Origin: Cryptomeria japonica
Lineage: Eukaryota; Streptophyta; Pinopsida; Cupressales; Cupressaceae
Length of the DNA stretch: 64,000 bases
Reading direction: 5' to 3'
Assembly (NCBI RefSeq): GCF_030272615.1
Contig: NC_081409.1
Span: forward strand, 525,520,475 to 525,584,474
The position numbers and the translations under genes are program-made. Below are positions 10,355 to 21,487 of this stretch, piece after piece. Within the stretch, counting starts at the first letter, position 1; the number at the start of each line of letters is the position of its first letter. Under the pieces are notes generated by a model. The model was not told where the DNA came from, did no database searches, and saw only the letters and a list, made by a program, of their open reading frames with translations.

Positions 10355-13147
10355 TTATGCAAAGGATTGGACCAGAGGGATGGAAGGATGGAGAATATGC
10401 ATTGGATAATAGATAGGGTATTGGAAGAATTGGGCTTCAGTGGATGGAAATGAAGGCAAGATCAACATTGGCACACACCTTGAGGGGTGATGGACTGATG
10501 GAGGAAAGATGTATTTTGGATATTGAGATTTTGATGGAGGAATAGCTTGGGATTTTGGGACATAAGGGCCCAAAATGGATGAAGAAGGTGATGGAGGAAC
10601 AAATTTGAGAGGGTTGGATGGAGGAATAGCAACTTTGGATGCCAAGTTGGATTTTTCTTTAGGCTTTTGTGCTTCAAGGAGCCGCTTAGGGATCCACATG
10701 GTTTTTAATTTTTCATGCTTTTGTGGTTCCTTGGAGTGCATTGCTTGCACAAGGGATTTAGGAACCCATATAGATTTTAACTTTTGTTTTTGAGCAATGG
10801 GCCTTTGTGACCTTTTGGGTATTTCTTTTTCTTTATAGATCATATTTGTCTTTGCTTTGACATGTTGATTAGATTGGACATGTTGATCCTTGAGTACATG
10901 TGGATTGCTAGACTTATGACGTTTATGCTTGGCATCCAAATTGCTTGGAGGGGGAAAGGAATGCATGGATGGATAGGAATGAAGTGGACTTCTTTTGGAT
11001 TGATGAAATTTACTCAAGGATGTGTGCCTTTGCTGACCTTGCATAGAGGACGAAGGAATATAAGGACCTAAGATGGATGGAAAGTATAAAGGGGAAGGGA
11101 TATGTTTGGATTTTGAAGGGATGTTGGATTTAGTAGGGGTACCCATGTCTTGAGGATTTTCACTGAGGCCATGACCCTTAATATTTTCTTTGATATGGAG
11201 GGGTTCTTTCTCATGAAGGTCTACTCCTTTGCCTTTATGAATATCTTGACTTGTAGGATACTCTTTTCTTTGGGAAGAAGACGCGAGTCCATTATGAGGT
11301 GGATATGATATGAGAGAAATAATGAGATCTTGAAGTGGATCGGATTGCACCAAAGTGGAAGAACCCATTATGCATGTCGAGGGTTCATGAACATCTTGCA
11401 CTGACACGATAGAATCATTAGGGGGATTAGGATCATGAGGGGGACTAGGATTGTGTAGTGGACATGGTTCAATGACAGGCTCTTCAAGAGATGGAATGGG
11501 AGAAATAATGGGATCATCAAAAGAAATGCGATCTTGGAGTGTATATGGAGCATTAAGACAAGGAGATGGAGGAACAAAAGGATCTTGTGGAGGATTTAAA
11601 GGAATAATTTGATCTTGACAAGGAGGAAGATCATTGGCATCCTCTTTAAAGGTGCTTCACTCTTGACTTTTAATGGGATCATCGGAAAGGATGGAAGGGA
11701 TATCTTGATCTTGCTTAGGAAGTGGAATGCCAATGGGATTTTGGATAGGATGGAAAAGAATAGGGGAATCATCGTGAGTGTCTAGGAAGATGGGGTCCTG
11801 GTCAACAATTGGATGGGATGATAAGGTTTCAAGATCTTGATCTTCATCTATTTCAAGACACGTTTCTTCATGCTCTAAATTATCCTCTTGACATGGGGCT
11901 GGACTTTGGATATGCATGGGGGATTTTGGCAAGGGATCAATGCTTTGGCATGAAGGAAATTCACTTTGAACATTTGTGATGGATTCTGGCAAGGAATCAA
12001 TGCTTGAACATGAGGAAGAGGGACTTCGAATGGGGTCCTCTAAAACAGGTAATGGCAATAAAGTGCATGGTGGCATTGGGTCTTGTATTTCTGAAACATG
12101 ACAAGGATGTGCATCATGAATTGGATTATCTTGGCAATCAATTATGGATAGCCCTTGGGTAATTTCATCCTTGGGTGTATTGTTTGATGAGGACAATATG
12201 GAAGGTTCTTGTGAAACTTCTAAAGGTGTAGGGATAGATGCCATTGGGGAGTCAATTTGTTTGTGGGGGGATGAGGCATTGCTAGACATAAGTGTATTAT
12301 CTTGATCTTCTTCAAAGAACTCACTTGGTAGGTTCCTTAAGAGCCTTGCAATAAAGCCACCTTTCTTTCGAGGTTTTGACATGGTTGTATCTGGAATTTG
12401 AACTTGTTTGGCAAGAATTTGGTCTTGGTTTGATGTCATGTTTTGATTTTGAACTAGATGTTGCTCAAATTGGTTTGACATGTTCAAAATTTGGCTTGGT
12501 GCATGTTGCAACCTTTGTTTTTGAATGTTTGGTTGTGGTTGTTGACATTGATATGTTAATTGAACTTGTTGATATTCCACCATTGGTTGAACTATTTGTG
12601 GACATTGTATAGTTGGTTGGACATATTGTTGAAATTGGACCATTGGTTGTGTTGGTTGAATATGTTGGACAATTGGTTGTGTCTGTTGGAAATGTTGGAG
12701 TTGTTGAACAATTGGTTGTGATGGTTGAAAATCTGATTGATAGTAAACACATTCTTGTTCTTGTTGTGAAGGCACATAATGTTGTTGTCTCTTTTCTTGA
12801 AATTGTTTCATCATCTCTATTTGTGAGAGGAGAGCTGGTATGTCTGATCGTTTGATAAGAGATCTTACATCAATTGGCTCAATCTTTGGATTTCGACCTG
12901 GAAATTTTTGAAACATTTTGGACATTTGTGATCTATTCTTCTCAATGTTTTTCACTTTTTGTTCCAAAATCTCCTTTTCTTGAGCTAGTTTCTCCTCGAG
13001 TTTTTGTATTTGGAGACTTGTTTCATCATAAAAAGTTTGATCAATGTTGCTTTGTTGTTGGGTCGGATAGAATTGTGATTGCATTGTCGGTTGATATGTC
13101 AAACTTTGTTGCATCATTGGTGCTTGGAACCTTGTTTCAGTAGACAT
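10355..13147 (-). CDS. Long Gln/Pro-rich frame of a pol-less LTR element, one in-frame TGA
   Basis: I do not recognise this protein. The first ATG is at 13147; a longer frame can start only at a TTG. Codons run open to a TGA at 11657-11659, then continue in the same frame to a stop at 10355, about 930 codons in all. Part 1 (496 aa) has a short Q-rich start, a charged heptad-like stretch (LQIQKLEEKLAQEKEILEQK, about residues 46-65), then repeated QP/QPIVQ units (about 145-225), a basic patch PRKKGGFIARLLRNLP and an acidic, Ser/Pro-rich tail. Part 2 (about 433 aa) is Pro/Ser/His/Lys-rich, with duplicated SILGPY(I/V)P and IW(V/I)PK motifs. It sits where gag would be. No zinc knuckle, protease or RT is visible. 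The TGA could be a simple mutation or a recoded stop. Confidence 0.6.
11657..11659 (-). other. Single in-frame TGA inside the long frame
   Basis: Reads GAG TGA AGC on the - strand. The frames on both sides are in phase, and both show the same Pro/Ser/Asp-rich composition with no other stop in about 930 codons. Confidence 0.85.
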
Positions 13148-15279
13148 GTCACTATGCAATGTTTTTGGGATTTTTGATTTTAAAAGGATGATGTATGATA
13201 TGCAACTAAATGCAACCTAAATAAATGAAAATGTAATCTATGGCAATAATGCAACCTATGTTTTTGTTGTTTTTCAAGATTTTGACAAACTCATGAATGC
13301 AATTCTAAGAATGAGACCCTTAGGAAATTGAAATGATGTCTAGACCTCAAAGGACAAAAGGACCAAGTGACAAAAGGACAAAATGACAATGTCTCCCCTA
13401 TATGCTTGGATACTAAGCTAGGTTTGACCAAATGACATGGATGACAAAAAGACAAAAGTTTGATAATGTCTAGACTTCCTAACAATGACTTGGGGTTTAT
13501 CAAAGATTTGGATTACTCAAGTATGACAAAACCTAGTTTTGACACTATATGCAAAGGGACAATTACTATGCAAATGACCCTAATATGATATGATAATGAC
13601 CTAAGCTTAATGAAGAGACCTAGGGTATGCAAATGTGACCTAATGTTATGAGGACAAAGATGCAAATGCAAATGTATGACAATGTCAACCTAAGACAAAA
13701 CCTAAGGTTGAATTATGAAATGGTATTACTCTAATGCAAGAGGACACATGCAAATGGATGACCCTTATTGATATGCAAAGGAGTATGACCTAGGTGAAAC
13801 CTAACCTTGGTACTTGACAATGACTTTGCAAAATGCAAACCTAGGATGAACCTAAATCTAAGTGACATGAATGTTGAGACAAGATTTTGAAAAATGTTTG
13901 ACAACCATGTTTGAAGGTGTTTTGAACTTTGTTGAATGAAATACTCTTGTGTTTAACCTTGTTTTGAATCAATTTGTCTTGTTTTTGAAATGAGACACAA
14001 CTCAACTTTTAACAAGCAAAGAAGACAAGATATTTTAACTTAGACTCAAGACAATCATGCTCATTCAGACATTTCTTATGGTAGGTAAGGACAGTAGGTA
14101 CTTGAGAGGTAGACTCGTTATGAGATTCAAGGAGAATACATAGATGCTTGACCCCACGGGCTCCCCTCCATGACACTCACTTCTCAGGGCAGCCAAGCAT
14201 CAGTCCCCATGGAAATCTCCCCATGGCGAACTTAGTATATCTTCCAAGTATCCGAACTCCTCCTTCTCAAGCAACTAGAAGGATTTTTGGCCTCTAAATA
14301 CAAAGTGTTTAATAAGGATTTCTGTTAAGCGCTACTCCTTGGTGTCACGCAAGCGTGATTGAGACATAAGCCCACCAAGATACCAAACAAATGTAGTCGC
14401 GCAAGCAGGATTTAGACCGTGAGGCCCTACTTAGATGCTGATATGAGAAAGAGTCCAAGGGTCATCACTTCCCAAGTAACTACAATTCCCACGTAACCCT
14501 TCCTTCAAAGTTTTCGCCCATCAGGTATTTATTTATAGTGAGTTAGAATGCCAAGGTACTCTAGTTGTGCTCACTTTGGGTCGTTCCCTTCTCACGATTG
14601 TCACTTGCTTGCAAAAGAAAGCAAATGGTCGGGAAGGCAGGCCCTCTAAAGGTAACAAACAATCCAAAACATGAGAATGGTATCGAAGATCTGGATTTCT
14701 GATCACCCTAAGAAGGATGAGAGCATACTCTCCTACTCCAATGTCAAACTCGACAAGCAAAGTGAACACATGTTCATTCCATCCTACTTAGCAAACATAC
14801 TAGGTGCCTAATTATGAATCACAAACACAAAGTTTGGTTGGAATATAAGGCAACCTGCAAAATCACTAAGTTAGAAGTTTGATTTGTTTGGTCTTTGACT
14901 AGCGAACTTGCATAAGATTTGTTAGTAGTTTCATTCTTAGTCTTTGTCACATATAATGCCAAGGTGCTGCACAGAGAATCAGTACCAAAGAAAACCAGAA
15001 TACAAGAACAGAATGCAAAACAAAGTAATTTGCAAGTAAAAACACTGATTTTCACCTCTGTTTCTGGCCTTACACAGGCGCAGAATGTCTTGACACAGGC
15101 GTAGAATGCCTTGACATAGGCGCAGATCCCTTTGACACAGGCGCAAAATTCCTTGACATAGGCTCAGATCCCTCCTACACAGGTGCATAAGTGCCCAGAA
15201 AGCCCTGAGTTGTCCTGTTTCTTGGGTTTTCACCTACAAATCAGCTCAAAAGGCACTCAAAACAAGGTTAAATGGTTAG
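13148..15279 (-). other. 5' leader of the pol-less element
   Basis: About 2.1 kb between the PBS and the first ATG, with no coding signal. On + it is rich in GACAAA/GACCTA words (13300-13900). It ends near the PBS with a degenerate minisatellite. Confidence 0.7.
15072..15192. repeat. Degenerate minisatellite next to the PBS
   Basis: Five to six imperfect units of about 24 bp built on TTGACACAGGCGCAGA, for example near 15091, 15115, 15136 and 15160. They lie about 90 bp inside the 5' LTR. Confidence 0.8.
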
Positions 15280-15297
15280 TTCACGTCAGGTTCACCA
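15280..15297 (-). other. Candidate primer-binding site
   Basis: On the - strand TGGTGAACCTGACGTGAAC begins 5 nt (TTTCT) after the LTR end CTATCTACA. A start with TGG fits pairing to a tRNA CCA end. I cannot assign the tRNA, and it is not the iMet type used by the two chromovirus-like elements further right. Confidence 0.65.
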
Positions 15298-15302
15298 AGA
15301 AA

Positions 15303-16680
15303 TGTAGATAGGAATTTGGAAATCATCAAAGCAAGCAGTAAATTAGACTAGCTCAATCACGAAAACTAAATTGCAATGATAACAATCCTAAAAACATTAA
15401 ATAGAGACACAAAAACAAGACATTCAAATCAAATGCAAACCATCCCAAATGCGAATATCTTCTTCATGATTCTCCATTGTCCTTCTTTCTCCTTCAAATT
15501 GCTTTGTTTGTGGATCTCACCTACAAATGCAAAGGTATAGCATGAAAGCAAGATTGACAAGACGAGATGACATCGTAAGGATACTAGAAGCGTGATTGAT
15601 TGATCGGGGGCCATGATTGAAGAAATTCATCCAATTTATAGACAAATTGGAGAGATGACAAGATTAGCATGAAGAGTTTTGAAAGGAAATTCCAAATCAA
15701 GAATGACAAATATGACAAATTATGACAAAATTGACACTTTCTATGCAAAATTGATTGATTGACAAATTATGACAAATTATGACAAATTGCTATGTCAAAA
15801 TTGATTGATTGACAAATTATGACAAATTGACAAGATTGCTATGTCATTCCCGTGAAATTAGGGGAAATATTAGAAAAATAGGAGAAAATAGAAAATTAGA
15901 TGAATTGGAAATTAGGAAATTGGAAAATTAGGAAATTAGGAAATAGGAGAAATTAGTAAATTGGAAAATTAGGTAAATTAATTAATAATTTTTCATTCAT
16001 TAATTAATTCACAAAAAGAGGGGGAATTAATTAGCCAATTAAATAAATATTTAATTGTGACAAGAAGACTTAGGATAAATAAATAAATAATTTAACCTAG
16101 AGGGAAAATGACAAACAAGATTAAATGAATAAATCATAAAACCCTAGAAGATGAATTAGAAATGCAAGGACGACAATTAGGTCTTGACAAAAGATAATTG
16201 ATGTCGATTCGATCATGATTTTGATTTACAGAGGACCAATGCTAATAAACGATTGAGATTGGTTGACCAACTGACCAAGATTGATAAAGAGACCAAATTG
16301 ATAGGCGCCAATTGACGAGGAACAATGACTAATTGATCCAAATTGACATGATTGAAAAGGACAACGATCGATGACAAATCGATCGCAAAATGACAAGATT
16401 GACCAGGACAAGGATCGATGATGAATTGATCGCAAGATGACAAGATCGACAAGTTGATAAAGATCGACCAAAATCATGACTGAAGATTGCTATCGACAAG
16501 ACCTAATTCGAAAGCGAGAAAAATGTGGAATGCAGAAGAAGGGCTTGATGCTTGCAAATGATAAAGACCAAGTGCGCAATATAGAAGAAATGTTAATGCG
16601 ACGCAAGAACCCTAAAATAAGGCAATGCGCAAATGTTAAAGTATGACTCCGCAAGCATTGACAATTTTTAGATGTCTACA
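15303..16680 (-). repeat. 5' LTR of the pol-less element
   Basis: 1,378 bp, TG..CA ends, nearly identical to 6930-8297. Followed on + by a TA/TG microsatellite. Confidence 0.9.
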
Positions 16681-16870
16681 ATATGTATATGTGTATATGT
16701 GTATGTATGTATATATGTGCATATGTGTATATATATACATACATGTATGTATGTATATATATATATATATATATTGTATACATACATACATATACATATA
16801 CATATATACATATACATATATATATATATATATATATTGTATACATACATACATATACATATACATATAC

Positions 16871-16903
<33 letters not shown>

Positions 16904-17187
16904 TATATACATACATATACATATACATATACATACATACATACATAGATACATATATACATATACATACATATACATATAGATACATATACATTTTCAT
17001 ATATACACACACATACACATACATACATATACATACATATATACATATACATACATATATATACATACACATGTACATATACATACATATACATATACAT
17101 ACACATACATATACATATACACATACATATACATATATACATATACATATATTCACTCTCTCTCTCTCACACACACAAATATATATA
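16681..17187. repeat. Compound TA/TG/CA microsatellite cluster
   Basis: About 500 bp of interwoven ATAC, TATG, (TA)n, (CA)n and a short (CT)n (17155-17168). Long open stretches here in several frames translate to Tyr/Ile/His/Thr/Cys-only strings and are not genes. Confidence 0.97.
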
Positions 17188-17336
17188 TTAGGGGTCATAT
17201 GGTGTCCTAAGGAATCAGATGGTGTGCTAAGGGGTCATAGAACACCATATAACTCCTTAGGACATTGTATGATCCCTTAAGATGTTAGGGGTCATATGGT
17301 GTCGTAATGGGTCATAGAATACCATATGACCCCTAA
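17188..17336. repeat. Palindromic repeat unit between microsatellites
   Basis: The 16-bp word TTAGGGGTCATATGGT occurs at 17188-17203 and 17285-17300, and its exact reverse complement at 17321-17336. The last two form a hairpin with a 20-nt loop. Diverged half-copies lie between (near 17213-17275). Confidence 0.85.
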
Positions 17337-17337
17337 T

Positions 17338-17386
<49 letters not shown>
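17338..17386. repeat. (CA)n microsatellite
   Basis: Uninterrupted CA tract of about 49 bp. Confidence 0.97.
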
Positions 17387-17394
<8 letters not shown>

Positions 17395-17430
17395 GCACAT
17401 ACATATACATATATGTGTGTACACACATGT

Positions 17431-17434
<4 letters not shown>

Positions 17435-17513
<79 letters not shown>
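17435..17513. repeat. (GA)n microsatellite
   Basis: Uninterrupted GA tract of about 79 bp. Confidence 0.97.
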
Positions 17514-17515
<2 letters not shown>

Positions 17516-18612
17516 GATAGTTTGTCCATTAAATTAATGTTGTCCAAATTGTTGATTCTTATTTGATTGATATTGAGAAGGGTTCTAACAAATATCTTGT
17601 TTGAATGGGTGAGAGATGTTTTGGGTGGGGTCTCATGAAGTTTTAGGATGAAATGCATTTTAATTAATTAATTAATCTTATATCTCTTACATGTAAAATT
17701 GTAAAGTTGTTAACCAAAATAAACATACCACTAGAAGCATGAAGCAAAATTCACCAAACAAAAATGACAGTTTGAGGGAAAATCATCAACTTAAGATTAA
17801 GATTGAATTTTTATCCACGTAATCTTGCATCTTCTTTCGATGCAGAAAACTGATTTAATGTCCAACTTTGTACAACATTGCACCAATAGTTGTATGATAA
17901 GTACCAATGATTGAATGAAATATACCATTTGTTGTTAACCAATCATGTGATGCCACATCAACTGCACAAGTATTGGGGCCCTTTTGCACACCTATTGGTC
18001 TCACTTTTTCTGGGGTTGTTTTGGACACCTTGGCAAAAAGCATGCTGATGTGGCCCTGAAACCTTAGTTATAAGCAGGGGACTTGCCAAGTAAGCTACTG
18101 TAAAAAATTCGGAGTGATTTGAAATTTCCATGTAAGATTTTGAGAAGGCATTGAATCCTCTCCCCTAATTATACGCATTTCATTTTATTAACCGAAAAGT
18201 TTATTTTCCTTACGAAATGGTAAAGGAACTTTAATTTAATTAAGTTCTCCATTCCAAATTTAATGGTAGAAGGAATAAATAAAGTATAAACTTGTACATA
18301 AGGGGAGCTTTCCCGTGACATATGGAATGATCACAGTATTCATAAAAGCTCAATTTTTTATTTATTTTTGTTTTCATAAAAGCTCAAATTTTTAACATGT
18401 CATCTAATTCGAGTGACAAGTGTTAAGCAGTTATACGGAAATTTTAAAATTACACATCTGGGAACTGCTTCAATGCCGTTCATCATCTAAGCTCAAAAAG
18501 TTTGGGAGAAATATTCGTTGAATTGTATCATTCACGTTTCTGAAAAATGGTAATTCGGAGGCCTATACGTAATGCGTAGTGACAAGTTTTACTGATAGAA
18601 TGCCCAAGTGAT
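17514..18612 (+). other. 5' flank of the transporter gene
   Basis: About 1.1 kb between the (GA)n tract and the gene. It must contain the promoter, but I see no TATA box or start site I would defend. There is a TTAATTAATTAATTAA run near 17660 and no coding signal. Confidence 0.5.
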
Positions 18613-18627
18613 ATGAATGAGGTTTAG
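18613..18627 (+). promoter_or_regulatory. Possible tiny uORF (ATG, 4 codons, TAG)
   Basis: ATG AAT GAG GTT TAG lies 44 bp upstream of the transporter ATG. It could modulate translation if it is inside the transcript, but the transcript start is unknown. Confidence 0.3.
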
Positions 18628-18670
18628 GAAGCAGGCAGACGGGTAGTTGAGTATATTTGTTTGTTTTCCA

Positions 18671-20092
18671 ATGGGAGAGGTCTTTGATGGAGGAGAGCAT
18701 GAAACGCCCACCAATCACAATTCAGAGTCACGCTCAGGCCTTAATAAGGTTTCAATAATACCTCTCGTCTTCCTCATCTACTATGAGGTCTCAGGAGGTC
18801 CCTTTGGTGTTGAGGATTCTGTGAAAGCAGGAGGGCCTCTATTAGCCCTATTGGGTTTTCTTTTATTTCCAATCATATGGAGCATCCCGGAGGCCCTTGT
18901 GACTGCAGAAATGGGCACCCTTTTTCCGGAGAATGGTGGGTATGTTGTCTGGGTGTCTTGTGCATTTGGTTCCTTCTGGGGATTCCAACAGGGATGGATG
19001 AAGTGGCTGAGCGGAGTCATAGACAATGCATTATACCCAGTTTTGTTCTTGGACTATCTCCAATCTGCCATCCCTGCTTTGGAAGGGGGTCTGCCCAGGG
19101 TCATGGCTGTCTTGGCCTTGACAATTTGTCTCACCTATGTGAATTATCGGGGACTGACCGTTGTGGGTTGGACTGCAGTTGCTTTGGGCGTGTTTACCCT
19201 ATTGCCTTTCTGTGTCATGGGACTGATATCGATCCCAAGGCTGGATCCTGCAAGGTGGGTGGTTGTGGATATGGGAAACGTGGATTGGAATCTGTATTTG
19301 AACACATTGTTTTGGAACCTCAATTACTGGGACTCCATCAGTACTCTTGCGGGAGAGGTGGAGAATCCTGGCAGGACACTTCCCAAGGCCCTTTCTTGGG
19401 CGGTGGTATTGGTGGTGCTGAGCTACTTTGTGCCACTCCTGTGTGGCATAGGGGCAGTCGAGCTTAACAGGAGCCAATGGGAGGATGGCTACTTTGCAGT
19501 CATTGCCAAGATGTTAGGTGGAGTTTGGCTGAGGTGGTGGATGGAGGCAGCAGCCGCAGCGTCAAATATGGGGATGTTTGAGGCAGAGATGAGTAGTGAT
19601 TCATTCCAGCTTCTTGGGATGGCAGAGAGAGGAATGTTGCCAGAGGTCTTCGGCATTAGGTCCAGGCATGGCACCCCTCTGTTGGGCATTCTGTGTTCGG
19701 CCTCTGGTGTGCTTTTGCTCTCATCTATGAGTTTTCAGGAAATTATAGCTGCAGAGAATTATCTTTATTGTTTTGGCATGATTTTGGAGTTTGCAGCTTT
19801 TATATGGTTGAGGATCAAGAAACCAACAATGCCTAGGCCTTACAAGATTCCTCTTGGGACTGTGGGGATTGTCTTGATGTGTATTCCACCTTCGGCTCTC
19901 TTGTGTACAGTGTTGTTGGTTGCCTCTTTGAAAGTCATGGTTGTGAGCATCACTGCAATTATCATTGGGTTTCTTCTCTATCCGGGTATCGAGTCCCTGA
20001 AAAAAAGGGGTTGGATGAGGTTTAGCACCACCCGAGCTCTTTCTGCTAATGGGGATCCATTCCCTCAGGAAGAGGCTAGGCTTCTGTCATAA
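18671..20092 (+). CDS. Polyamine uptake transporter (PUT/LAT family, APC superfamily)
   Basis: Intact 473-aa frame in one exon. Start: an in-frame TAG at 18644-18646 precedes it, and the first ATG in frame is 18671 (MGEVFDGG). Plant polyamine uptake transporters import putrescine/spermidine/spermine, and some carry paraquat, by proton-coupled transport. Family marks seen: [10 protein letters not shown] (residues 42-51), [12 protein letters not shown] (85-96), [28 protein letters not shown] (103-130), [27 protein letters not shown] (215-241), the [19 protein letters not shown] block (306-324) and [12 protein letters not shown] (389-400). Hydrophobic segments are spread over residues 27-440, consistent with about 12 membrane helices, between short hydrophilic ends. 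Length fits the family. Nothing looks broken; this is the only convincing host gene here. Which paralogue it is cannot be told. Confidence 0.95.
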   Translation: MGEVFDGGEHETPTNHNSESRSGLNKVSIIPLVFLIYYEVSGGPFGVEDSVKAGGPLLALLGFLLFPIIWSIPEALVTAEMGTLFPENGGYVVWVSCAFGSFWGFQQGWMKWLSGVIDNALYPVLFLDYLQSAIPALEGGLPRVMAVLALTICLTYVNYRGLTVVGWTAVALGVFTLLPFCVMGLISIPRLDPARWVVVDMGNVDWNLYLNTLFWNLNYWDSISTLAGEVENPGRTLPKALSWAVVLVVLSYFVPLLCGIGAVELNRSQWEDGYFAVIAKMLGGVWLRWWMEAAAAASNMGMFEAEMSSDSFQLLGMAERGMLPEVFGIRSRHGTPLLGILCSASGVLLLSSMSFQEIIAAENYLYCFGMILEFAAFIWLRIKKPTMPRPYKIPLGTVGIVLMCIPPSALLCTVLLVASLKVMVVSITAIIIGFLLYPGIESLKKRGWMRFSTTRALSANGDPFPQEEARLLS

Positions 20093-20740
20093 CATGACTA
20101 GTGTATGTATGCTTGCAATAATGCCCTTCTCGTTGTAAATCTATCTTGCTACTAATATAGAAACAAAAGTTTCCATTTTGTTAACGTGGACTCGACTTTT
20201 CAAATTAGCAGATCTTGTTAAGATATGACTATCTTCCTCATAACCATAGCTCATTGATTGTATTTCTTTCCATACTGCTGAGTGTTGCGTTTGACTAATC
20301 CAGTTTTGTTTCACTTAAATCATAAATGCAAACGCTAAGAGAGCATTTATTTGCTCAGGAAGAGGTTAGGTTTATGTTATGACATGACTGGTGTAGGTAT
20401 GCCTGCAATTTCTGCTCGTTTCTTTGTAAATCTAACTTGTTGGTATAATAGAAACAAAAGTTTTGATTTTGTTAGCTTAGCCCAGACTCTTCAAATTATC
20501 AAACCTAATTTTCATCCCATTATAGAAACACAAGTTTTGATTTTGTTAGCTCGCACCAGACTCTTCAAATTAGCAAATTTAATTTTCAGCCCAACTTAGA
20601 CAGGATAGGACAATCTTCCCCATAGCCATAACTTATTATTGTTATTTCTTACCATACTGCTGACTCGCTGACTGTTGTTTCTGACTTGTATATCAGTTTT
20701 CTTTCATTTGAATCAGAAATGCGAACACTAAGATAACATT
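20064..20740 (+). repeat. Tandem repeats of the transporter gene tail and 3' flank
   Basis: CTCAGGAAGAGGCTAGGCTT at 20064, the last codons of the gene, recurs as CTCAGGAAGAGGTTAGGTTT at 20354. The following roughly 240 bp also repeats with divergence, including TATAGAAACAAAAGTTT and CTTTCCATACTGCTGA. A third, partial copy starts near 20521 with TATAGAAACACAAGTTTTGA and runs to about 20740. Period is about 290 bp for the first pair. The second copy lacks the rest of the gene. Confidence 0.85.
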
Positions 20741-20929
20741 TTATTTCTAGTAGACCAGTAGCAGGTGCTTCCTGAATTTTTAAATTCTGGATCCATAAAC
20801 ACTTACCATGCAAATTTCCAATCAAAGGGGTCAAAATAAATGTTTACTAGAAGAAAGATTGAAAGTGAAGTGCATATTGCTTCTAAAGTATGTTAAAAGC
20901 TATGTTGCTTGTAGTTTCAGGGATGGGTC

Positions 20930-20966
<37 letters not shown>

Positions 20967-21287
20967 GCACTGCTATTTGTATTGAATCCATGCCAAGTTT
21001 TCAGGTGGTCCTTGAATAGATGATGATCCCACCTTAGATATAGAAGATCAATTTGGTGCTGTACATTGTATTCCTAATATGCCATTTCTCCATGGCCAAG
21101 AAGCTTTAAGAAGGATAGAGCTTTATCCCACCTCTACTTCAGCACCACATATTGGAACTGCAATGATGAGAGAATGCAAATCTACTCGACTGATTAATTC
21201 CCACTATAAATAGGGCTTTCGCTCAAACCAGCCAGTGCTTGTTGTGAAAAACTCCATATATTTGGCTAAGAGACCAATAGGCAAACT
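20741..21287. other. Non-coding interval with a (CA)n tract
   Basis: No gene signal. A CA microsatellite occupies 20934-20963. Confidence 0.8.
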
Positions 21288-21289
21288 TG

Positions 21290-21487
21290 GATCTTTGCAA
21301 ACTCTATGATCTATGATAAGTGGGAAAATCAGGTAGTTTCCTTGAACACAGATATGAAGATCAATATGTTCTGCAGCCTCACCAACGATGATCTTTGCAA
21401 ACTTGATGATCTATGATCAAAGGGAAAATCAGGTGGTTTCCTTGATGACAGATATGATGATCAACATGTTCTGCAGCCCCACCAACA
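21290..21487. repeat. Tandem duplication, about 100-bp unit
   Basis: ATCTTTGCAAACT...ATGATCTATGAT...GGGAAAATCAGGT at 21291 is repeated from 21391 with small changes; both copies end ...TGTTCTGCAGCC(T/C)CACCAAC. Confidence 0.85.

Larger units (their letters stand above)
6930..16680 (-). mobile_element. Complete non-autonomous LTR retrotransposon lacking pol
   Basis: Two long direct repeats (6930-8297 and 15303-16680) begin TGTAGATAGG and end GTCTACA; TGTAGA/TCTACA is a perfect terminal inverted repeat. On the - strand a TGG-starting candidate PBS lies 5 nt inside the right repeat, and a purine tract AAAGAGGGGCAAAA abuts the left one. The element therefore reads right to left, with 15303-16680 as its 5' LTR. 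The 7.0-kb interior encodes no protease, RT, RNase H or integrase that I can see. It has one long Gln/Pro-rich frame with a single TGA. The two LTRs differ only at scattered sites, implying a fairly recent insertion. No clean target duplication is visible because both flanks are microsatellite. Confidence 0.88.

Noticed and set aside
10355-13147. Endogenous pararetrovirus protein
   Set aside because: The frame sits between clear LTRs with PBS and PPT, and no movement-protein, RT or zinc-knuckle motif is seen.
16636-17280. Long open stretches of 100-200 codons on both strands
   Set aside because: They translate only the TA/TG/CA microsatellite and its edges (Tyr/Ile/His/Thr/Cys strings).
18647-18670. 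Eight extra N-terminal codons for the transporter
   Set aside because: That extension would need a TTG start; the first ATG after the in-frame TAG is at 18671.
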